Assembly (NCBI GenBank): GCA_003243455.1
Contig: QFQS01000001.1
Span: 1,178,001-1,242,000, forward strand
Direction of reading: 5' to 3'
DNA length: 64,000 nucleotides
Origin: Cereibacter sphaeroides
GTDB taxonomy: Bacteria; Pseudomonadota; Alphaproteobacteria; Rhodobacterales; Rhodobacteraceae
Shown here: positions 58,162 through 64,000 of the stretch, one piece after another
Layout: each line of letters begins with the position of its first letter
Numbering within the stretch: position 1 is the first letter of the stretch
The notes under the pieces: model-generated
Seen by the model: only the letters and a program-made list of their open reading frames with translations
Databases searched by the model: none
What the model was told of the DNA's origin: nothing
Position numbers and translations under genes: made by a program

Positions 58162-59217
58162 ATGAAGACGATAAAGGGCCCTGCGCTGTTTCTGGCGCAG
58201 TTCGCGGGCGATGCAGCGCCCTTCAACAGCTGGCGCGAGATTACGAAATGGGCCGCCGATTGCGGCTATATCGGCGTCCAGATCCCAAGCTGGGACGGCC
58301 GCCTGTTCGATGTCGAGAAAGCAGCCTCCAGCAAGACCTATTGCGATGAGATCAAGGGCGTCGCGGCGGAAAACGGCGTCGAGGTGACCGAGCTTTCGAC
58401 CCATATCCAGGGCCAGCTTGTTGCGACCCATCCCGCCTACGACGAGATGTTCGACGGCTTTGCACCGCCCGCTGTCCATAAAAACCCAAAGGCACGCCAG
58501 GAATGGGCCGTCGATCAGGTGAAAAAGGCGCTGACCGCGTCAAAGAACATGGGGCTCACCGCGCAAGCCGCCTTCTCGGGCGCGCTGGCATGGCCCTTCA
58601 TCTATCCCTTCCCGCAGCGCCCCGCGGGCCTGGTCGAGACCGCCTTTGACGAGCTTGCCCGCCGCTGGAAGCCGATCCTGGATCATGCCGACAGCTGTGG
58701 CGTGGATATCTGCTATGAAATCCACCCCAGCGAAGACCTGCATGACGGGATCACCTTCGAGATGTTCCTGGAGCGGGTGAACAACCACCCGCGCTGCAAC
58801 ATGTTGTACGATCCTTCGCACTATGTGCTGCAACACCTTGATTACCTTGAGAACATCGACATCTACCACGAACGTATCCGCATGTTCCACGTCAAGGACG
58901 CCGAGCTGAATCCCACCGGGCGTCAGGGCGTCTACGGCGGTTTCCAATCGTGGGTGAACCGTGCCGGTCGTTTCCGGTCCCTGGGCGACGGGCAGGTCGA
59001 TTTCGGAAGCATCTTCTAAAAGCTGACCCAGTATGATTTCGACGGCTGGGCCGTGGTCGAATGGGAATGTGCGCTGAAGCACCCCGAAGATGGGGCGCGC
59101 GAAGGGTCGGAATTTGTGAAAGCACATCTGATCCGCGTGACCGAGAAAGCGTTTGACGACTTCGCGGGCGCGGGCACAGACGATGCAGCCAACCGGCGGT
59201 TGCTGGGTCTGGCTTGA
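58162..59217 (+). pseudogene. Sugar phosphate isomerase/epimerase interrupted by an in-frame stop
   Basis: From ATG 58162 (GGGAGGA at 58152-58158) a xylose-isomerase-like TIM-barrel protein is read: KGPALFLAQFAGDAAPFNSW, DICYEIHPSEDLHDGITFEM, YDPSHYVLQHLDYLENIDIY, FHVKDAELNPTGRQGVYGGF. At 59017-59019 TAA interrupts between GQVDFGSIF and KLTQYDFDGWAVVEWECALK; the same frame then continues 65 codons to TGA 59215-59217 with family-like sequence. A single change (Ser TCA to TAA) explains it. The first product would be 285 residues, lacking the last strands of the barrel. Sequencing error or a true null allele are both possible. Probably in one unit with the oxidoreductase downstream. Confidence 0.8.
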
Positions 59218-59225
59218 CGCTGAAG

Positions 59226-59261
59226 GCCGGGGGCGCCGCCCCCGGACCCCCGGGATATTTT
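59226..59261 (+). repeat. Dispersed GC-rich intergenic element, copy 2
   Basis: GCCGGGGGCGCCGCCCCCGG followed by ACCCCCGGGATATTTTC; shares the ordered blocks of the copy at 50321-50360. The first part is a perfect hairpin (CCGGGGGCG / CGCCCCCGG overlapping arms). Confidence 0.7.
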
Positions 59262-59284
59262 CACCAAGATGAAAGAGCATCGAG

Positions 59285-60454
59285 ATGGCGATCGAGGGTA
59301 AATCCGAGGGCCGTGCGGCCCGTATCCGGCTGGGCATGGTGGGTGGTGGGCGCGACGCCTTTATCGGGGGCGTGCATCGCATCGCGTCTCGGATCGACGA
59401 CCAGTATGAGCTTGTCGCAGGCTGCTTCAGTTCGACGGCTGAGAAATCGCTGGCCTCGGCCGCCGACCTTGGTGTGCCGCGCGCCTATGCCGATTTCACC
59501 GAGATGGCCCAGAAAGAGGCGCGACGGAAGGATGGGATCGAGGCCGTGGCGATCGTCACGCCAAACCACATGCACGCCCCCGTCGCCGTGCAATTTCTGA
59601 AACGCGGCATCCATGTGATCTGCGACAAGCCGCTGACGGCGACGCTGCCCGAGGCGAAGAAACTGGCGAAGGCCGCCGAAAGCGCCGATGCACTGTTCAT
59701 CCTGACCCACAACTATACCGGCTATCCGATGGTCCGGCAGGCCCGCGAGATGGTGGCAGCCGGTGAACTGGGCGAGATTCGCGTCGTGCAGGTGGAATAC
59801 GCACAAGACTGGTTGACCGAGGCGGTCGAGGCGACCGGATCGAAGCAGGCCGGGTGGCGCACCGACCCGGCACAGTCCGGCGCAGGTGGATCGACCGGCG
59901 ATATCGGGACGCACGCCTTCAACCTCGCCAGCTTCGTTTCCGGCCTGACGCTGGAAAGCCTTGCCGCCGACCTGCAAAGCTTTGTCCCCGGACGCCGTGT
60001 CGATGACAACGGCCATGTCCTGATGCGCTTCAAGGGCGGCGCCCGCGGCATGCTGTGGTGTTCGCAGGTCGCCCCTGGCAATGAAAACGCGCTGCGGCTG
60101 CGGGTCTATGGCACCAAGGGCGGCCTGGAATGGGCGCAGGAGGATCCGAACTACCTGTGGTTCACGCCCTTCGGCCAGCCCAAGCGGCTGATCACCCGTG
60201 GCGGGGCGGGTTCGGGCGCGGCCGCAGGCCGGGTTTCCCGCGTCCCGCCGGGCCACCCCGAGGGTTATCTGGAAGGTTTCGCCAATATCTACGCCGAGGC
60301 CGCCCGCGCGATCCGCGCAAAGCAGGCGGGCCAGAAGCCGGACGCGGCGATCATCTACCCGACCGTGGCCGATGGCGTGGCTGGCGTCGCCTTTGTCGAT
60401 GCCTGCGTTCGCTCCTCGGCCCGCAACGGGGCATGGGTCACGCCGAACCTGTAA
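59285..60454 (+). CDS. Gfo/Idh/MocA-family oxidoreductase
   Basis: A 389-residue NAD(P)-dependent dehydrogenase. Start MAIEGKSEGRAARIRLGMVG; Rossmann motif GMVGGGRDAFIGGVHR, catalytic-loop CDKPLTATLPEAKKLAKAAE, THNYTGYPMVRQAREMV and GSTGDIGTHAFNLASFVSGL. This longer subgroup often accompanies sugar isomerase/epimerase genes such as the broken one just upstream; together they might interconvert inositol- or keto-sugar derivatives. Substrate unknown. Overlaps the convergent LysR gene by 17 bp. Confidence 0.85.
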   Translation: MAIEGKSEGRAARIRLGMVGGGRDAFIGGVHRIASRIDDQYELVAGCFSSTAEKSLASAADLGVPRAYADFTEMAQKEARRKDGIEAVAIVTPNHMHAPVAVQFLKRGIHVICDKPLTATLPEAKKLAKAAESADALFILTHNYTGYPMVRQAREMVAAGELGEIRVVQVEYAQDWLTEAVEATGSKQAGWRTDPAQSGAGGSTGDIGTHAFNLASFVSGLTLESLAADLQSFVPGRRVDDNGHVLMRFKGGARGMLWCSQVAPGNENALRLRVYGTKGGLEWAQEDPNYLWFTPFGQPKRLITRGGAGSGAAAGRVSRVPPGHPEGYLEGFANIYAEAARAIRAKQAGQKPDAAIIYPTVADGVAGVAFVDACVRSSARNGAWVTPNL

Positions 60455-61331
60455 CCTGGGTCGCCAGCCAGTCACGGAAACTCGCCAGCGCCGGGCGCGG
60501 TGGCCGGTTTCGTGGCCAGACGAGGTAATAGCTGCCGCTACTGCGCTGGCGCGTGCCGTAGGCCACGACCAGCCGCCCGGCGGCCAGTTCCGGCTCGGCC
60601 AGAAACGTAGGTAGCAGGCCAATCCCCAGCCCATGGATCGCCGCCTGGCTCATGGTCGAGAACTGATCGAACACCATCCCGCGCGGCACCTGCGCCTGCA
60701 CCCCCTGCCCCGTCATCCAGCGGTGCCAGGCACCGGGCCGCGATTCCAGCAGCAATAGCGGATACGCCAGCAACTCTTCGGGCTGCGCTACCGCTGTCTT
60801 CAGAAATCCCGGCACGCAGACCGGCAGCACCTCTTCCTCCATCAAGAGCAGATGCTCCGCCCCCGGCCAGTCGGGATGCCCGAAGTGGATCGCCGCATCG
60901 AACCCTTCGGAGTCGAAATCAAAGACCCGCATCCGCGTCGACAGGTTCACCGTGACTTCAGGGTGCAGGCGCGAGAAATCGGCCAGCCGTGGTGCCAGCC
61001 AATACACTCCGAACCCCGGCAGGATCGACAGGTTCAGCGTGCCCCCCGTGGGATTCGCCTTCAGCTTCAGCGAGGCCTGCGCGATCTGCTCCAGCGCCGC
61101 CCGCACCTGCCGGACATAGTCGCGCGCCGCCGGTGTCAGCCGTAAATGCTTGCGATCGCGGAGCAGCAGAGCCACCCCCATCTGCCCCTCCAGCACCTGC
61201 AATTGCCGGCTGATCGCGCTCTGCGTCAGCGACAATTCCTCTGCCGCCGCCGAGGCGCTGCCCAGCCGGTCCAGCGCCTCCAATGCCAGCAGAGACGAGA
61301 TCGAGGGCAGATAGCGGCGCGGCACGATCAT
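60438..61331 (-). CDS. LysR-family regulator, GcvA/GcdR-like
   Basis: A 297-residue LTTR: HTH LLALEALDRLGSASAAAEEL, then SLTQSAISRQLQVLEGQMGV; effector domain from GGTLNLSILPGFGVYWLAPR with GcvA-type features (FDAAIHFGHPDWPGAEHLLL, RPGAWHRWM, then GLGIGLLPTFLAEPEL). It is divergent from the glutaryl-CoA dehydrogenase gene across 120 bp and is its likely regulator, as GcdR is in pseudomonads. Confidence 0.85.
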   Translation of the reverse strand: MIVPRRYLPSISSLLALEALDRLGSASAAAEELSLTQSAISRQLQVLEGQMGVALLLRDRKHLRLTPAARDYVRQVRAALEQIAQASLKLKANPTGGTLNLSILPGFGVYWLAPRLADFSRLHPEVTVNLSTRMRVFDFDSEGFDAAIHFGHPDWPGAEHLLLMEEEVLPVCVPGFLKTAVAQPEELLAYPLLLLESRPGAWHRWMTGQGVQAQVPRGMVFDQFSTMSQAAIHGLGIGLLPTFLAEPELAAGRLVVAYGTRQRSSGSYYLVWPRNRPPRPALASFRDWLATQVTGSA

Positions 61332-61451
61332 TGCGGTTTACTCATACATCATGGATGTCTTTTCGTTAGCCCTGCAGGCCTGTTCATGCAATATGCGCAC
61401 CATATTCCCTGTCTCGCATGAGCAATGCGCATCCATCCAGAGGACCCTGCC
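61332..61451. promoter_or_regulatory. Divergent promoter region of LysR gene and gcdH
   Basis: A 120-bp gap with AT-rich segments and an ATGCGCA stretch repeated near 61393 and 61424; the LysR protein is expected to bind here. No exact operator is assigned. Confidence 0.4.
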
Positions 61452-62666
61452 ATGACCGCCAAGCTGAAAGCCAAAGACGCCCCCGACCTATCGCGTTTCG
61501 ACTGGGAGGATGCTTTGCGTCTTGAAGATCAGCTGACCGACGAGGAACGCATGCTGCGCGACGCCGCCCGCGCCTTTGCGCAAGAGAAACTGCAACCCCG
61601 CGTCATCGCCGCCTATCGCGACGAAACCACCGATCCCTCGATCTTTGCCGAGATGGGCGAGATGGGCCTCTTGGGCTCGACCATCCCCGAGGAGTACGGC
61701 GGCATCGGCGCATCCTACGTCGCCTATGGCCTGATCGCGCGCGAAGTCGAGCGTGTGGACAGCGGCTATCGCAGCATGATGTCGGTGCAGTCGAGCCTCG
61801 TCATGTATCCGATCTATGCCTATGGCTCGGAAGAGCAGCGCAAGAAATACCTGCCGGGCCTCGCCTCGGGCAAGCTGATCGGCTGCTTCGGCCTGACCGA
61901 ACCCGACGCAGGCTCTGACCCCGCGGGCATGAAGACCGTCGCGAAGAAAACGGCCAATGGCTATGTCCTGACCGGGTCCAAGATGTGGATCTCGAATGCT
62001 CCCATCGCCGATGTCTTCGTCGTCTGGGCCAAGTCTGAGGCGCATGGCGGCAAGATCCGGGGTTTCGTGCTGGAAAAGGGCATGAAGGGCCTCTCCGCTC
62101 CCAAGATCGGCGGCAAGCTCTCGCTCCGCGCCTCGATCACCGGTGAGATTGTCCTGCAAGGCGTCGAGGTGGGCGAAGACGCCCTGCTGCCGAATGTCGA
62201 AGGTCTGAAAGGCCCCTTCGGCTGCCTCAACCGCGCCCGCTATGGCATCGCCTGGGGCGTGATGGGTTCAGCCGAGTTCTGCTGGCACGCCGCGCGCCAG
62301 TACGGCCTTGACCGCCACCAGTTCAACCGCCCGCTGGCCCAGACCCAACTCTTCCAGCTTAAGCTCGCCGACATGATGACCGAGATCACCCTTGGCCTGC
62401 ATGCAGCCCTCCGCGTCGGTCGCCTGATGGATGAGGCGCAGGCCGCGCCCGAGATGATCAGCCTGATCAAGCGCAACAACTGCGGCAAGGCGCTGGAAAT
62501 CGCGCGCAAATCGCGCGACATGCACGGCGGCAACGGCATTCAGGAAGACTTCCAGGTCATGCGCCACATGGTGAACCTTGAAACGGTCAACACCTATGAA
62601 GGTACGCATGACGTCCACGCGCTGATCTTGGGGCGCGCGCAGACGGGACTTCAGGCGTTCTTCTGA
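61452..62666 (+). CDS. gcdH: Glutaryl-CoA dehydrogenase
   Basis: A 404-residue acyl-CoA dehydrogenase starting MTAKLKAKDAPDLSRFDWED; a 9-codon extension upstream is less likely. Signatures: SMMSVQSSLVMYPIYAYGSE, GCFGLTEPDAGSDPAGMKT, TGSKMWISNAPIADVFVVWA, RARYGIAWGVMGSAEFCWHA, and the catalytic Glu in NTYEGTHDVHALILGRAQTG. GCDH oxidises and decarboxylates glutaryl-CoA to crotonyl-CoA in lysine/tryptophan breakdown and passes electrons to ETF. Confidence 0.93.
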   Translation: MTAKLKAKDAPDLSRFDWEDALRLEDQLTDEERMLRDAARAFAQEKLQPRVIAAYRDETTDPSIFAEMGEMGLLGSTIPEEYGGIGASYVAYGLIAREVERVDSGYRSMMSVQSSLVMYPIYAYGSEEQRKKYLPGLASGKLIGCFGLTEPDAGSDPAGMKTVAKKTANGYVLTGSKMWISNAPIADVFVVWAKSEAHGGKIRGFVLEKGMKGLSAPKIGGKLSLRASITGEIVLQGVEVGEDALLPNVEGLKGPFGCLNRARYGIAWGVMGSAEFCWHAARQYGLDRHQFNRPLAQTQLFQLKLADMMTEITLGLHAALRVGRLMDEAQAAPEMISLIKRNNCGKALEIARKSRDMHGGNGIQEDFQVMRHMVNLETVNTYEGTHDVHALILGRAQTGLQAFF

Positions 62667-62673
62667 TCCGTCT

Positions 62674-63327
62674 TCAGACGCGGGCGCGACGGCGCAGCGC
62701 GGCGATCCCGCCCAGCGCCGTCAACAGCAGCAGTCCTGCAGCAGGCACTGGAACCGGCGCGGGCATGCGCAGATCGCTGATATCGATGCGCACGATCATG
62801 TCGTCGAAATCGCTGTCCACAGGACGGCCATCGTCAAAGAAGGCCAGCACCGACTTGCCGTCGGCCGAGATTGCCGAGAAGGCAAGTCCGAACAGGCCAT
62901 AGCCCGATCCGCCGCCGTTTGTGATCGACTGGTTTGCGATGGCGAGACCCGTGGTTACAAAGCTGAACGGCAGGAAGCCCGCGCTGACGACAGTGCTGAT
63001 CGCATCGCCGAAAACGCTGCCGCCGGTCCCCTTGTTTTTCAATGTCCCGGCGCCGGTTACAAAGCTGTTCACCGCACCCGCTTCGAACCCGATGAAGGTG
63101 TATGTCACCTTCGCCTTGCCGCTTACCTTCAGCCCGCCCGGGGCGCCCCCGGTAAAGACGGTCAGAGCATCGCCCTTCGCCGCACCGCCCGAGTTGCTGG
63201 GATTGAAATCGCCGTCAATTGCATCAGCTGTGCCACCCACAAGCGAAAGGGTCGCGGCATTCGTCGAAACCGGCCCAAACGCAAGCAAAACACCGGCAAC
63301 GACACCCAAAAACTCGGCACGAAACAT
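62674..63327 (-). CDS. VPLPA-CTERM-like sorting-signal protein (second)
   Basis: About 217 residues from ATG 63325-63327 (MFRAEFLGVVAGVLLAFGPV); a longer frame to 63474 lacks a signal peptide start. Signal, then Gly-rich beta domain (GGTADAIDGDFNPSNSGGAA; FIGFEAGAVNSFVTGAGTL), then MPAPVPVPAAGLLLLTALGG and a basic tail RRRARV. The VPxPAAG-hydrophobic-Arg ending is exosortase-type, similar to the protein at 45539. It converges on gcdH with a 7-bp gap. Confidence 0.8.
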   Translation of the reverse strand: MFRAEFLGVVAGVLLAFGPVSTNAATLSLVGGTADAIDGDFNPSNSGGAAKGDALTVFTGGAPGGLKVSGKAKVTYTFIGFEAGAVNSFVTGAGTLKNKGTGGSVFGDAISTVVSAGFLPFSFVTTGLAIANQSITNGGGSGYGLFGLAFSAISADGKSVLAFFDDGRPVDSDFDDMIVRIDISDLRMPAPVPVPAAGLLLLTALGGIAALRRRARV

Positions 63328-63656
63328 CTCAACCAAACTCCAACATGCACCGAACATCGGCGCTACGCCCCTTTTTGGCCATGTTTCAGTCACACGCCAA
63401 TCACTTTTCGCGTGATGCAACTCGCAGTTGCCGCAGCAGATTCGTCCTGGCAGCAATGACTGTTGGTCCCGCAAAACTTCGCCAAAGCCAGAAACAATTT
63501 ACCAAGAGGATTTCGCGCCCATTCATGGCAAGCGATTCGCAGCGGAAATACGCAGGCGACGAATCTAACCTTCAGTATTGATTGCTTTTGATCCGCCGCA
63601 GGTCCAATATTTCAGTAGTGAGACGCGCCGTTATGTGGTGCTGGCGCGAGGCCGAA
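63328..63656. other. 329-bp intergenic region
   Basis: AT-richer than the average of the window; holds the promoter of the leftward VPLPA-CTERM-like gene and that of the rightward SulP gene. No gene or structured element is recognised. Confidence 0.5.
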
Positions 63657-64000
63657 ATGAACAGCCTTGAACAAAAGCATCAGAACGAGGGTGCGAAGCC
63701 GGCAGCCACCTCGCACTGGTCTGGTTTTGTTCAAAGTTTTCGCGGCTACAGGCCACAATGGCTCAAGGCTGACATATCGGCTGGACTTGCCATTGCAGCC
63801 GTCGGCATCCCAAGCGCCATTGCCTATCCCGCCATCGCCGGACTGCCGCCGGAAACAGGTATATATGCCAGCATAGGATCTGTTGTTGGCTATGCGCTAA
63901 TGGGTCCGTCGCGACGGCTGATTGTCGGACCGGACGCCGCCACAATGGCCATCCTCGCCGCAGTCCTAGCCAGCGCGCTGCAGCAGATGCCCGACCTGTC
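63657..64000 (+). CDS. SulP-family anion transporter, N-terminal part (truncated by window edge)
   Basis: From ATG 63657 (GAGG at 63647-63650; ATG 63633 is an in-frame alternative) the frame runs 114 codons to the window end. After a hydrophilic start it reads WLKADISAGLAIAAVGIPSA, continuing IAYPAIAGLPPETGIYASI, then GPSRRLIVGPDAATMAILAA. The AGLPPETGIYAS and GPDA blocks are diagnostic of SulP/SLC26 transporters, which carry sulfate, bicarbonate or other anions. Confidence 0.9.
   Translation, partial: MNSLEQKHQNEGAKPAATSHWSGFVQSFRGYRPQWLKADISAGLAIAAVGIPSAIAYPAIAGLPPETGIYASIGSVVGYALMGPSRRLIVGPDAATMAILAAVLASALQQMPDL

Overview
The window looks like chromosomal DNA of a GC-rich alphaproteobacterium, most likely Rhodobacterales (Paracoccaceae/Roseobacteraceae). 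The grounds are a PhyR-NepR-EcfG general stress locus, Agrobacterium-like chvE-gguABC sugar genes, a Caulobacter-type 2-keto-3-deoxy-xylonate dehydratase, two VPLPA-CTERM-like surface proteins and a recurring GC-rich intergenic element ending in GGGATATTT. I see no rRNA, tRNA, CRISPR array, insertion sequence or prophage. Genus and all functional assignments rest on reading the proteins by eye.

Layout. 1-10.6 kb: a divergent catabolic/uptake module. Leftward are a cyclase-family hydrolase, a CrtI-like flavoenzyme, a MarR regulator and a truncated indolepyruvate ferredoxin oxidoreductase; rightward are a second CrtI-like flavoenzyme and a five-gene Dpp-type ABC importer. 10.6-19.5 kb: a Bud32-like kinase homologue, a porin, a FrcBCA-like sugar importer, two odd envelope proteins (one ending in 19 PSTDG repeats) and an XylX-like dehydratase. 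19.6-29.5 kb: a stress island with CsbD, a DUF1328-like protein, a PRC-barrel protein, phyR/nepR/ecfG/histidine kinase, a three-gene membrane operon with LEA-like repeats, a second EcfG-type sigma factor and an EEP-family protein. Several promoters here match the EcfG consensus GGAAC-N17/18-GTT, some readable on both strands.

29.5-41.6 kb: a MacAB-like export system, a KdgK-like sugar kinase, a membrane PQQ glucose dehydrogenase, an enolase-superfamily acid-sugar dehydratase and a complete polyamine-type ABC operon. 42-47.8 kb: a FecR-domain protein, a CHASE2 adenylate cyclase, a DUF3307 protein, a VPLPA-CTERM protein, a metallophosphoesterase and a stand-alone cyclic-nucleotide-binding-like protein, a possible cAMP signalling neighbourhood.

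47.8-58 kb: one leftward seven-gene run, chvE-gguA-gguB-gguC-araC-sugar dehydrogenase-KGSA dehydrogenase, with a divergent gbpR-like LysR gene. Together these encode uptake of L-arabinose/D-galactose-type sugars and non-phosphorylating oxidation of L-arabinose to 2-oxoglutarate, lacking only a lactonase. 58.1-64 kb: a sugar isomerase/epimerase gene broken by one in-frame TAA, a Gfo/Idh/MocA oxidoreductase, a LysR regulator divergent from glutaryl-CoA dehydrogenase, a second VPLPA-CTERM-like protein and the start of a SulP transporter.

Three patterns recur. All four periplasmic binding-protein genes that head ABC operons are followed by a stem-loop before the next gene. Six of nine convergent gene pairs overlap at their 3' ends. 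Many start codons are GTG or TTG, with one probable CTG.
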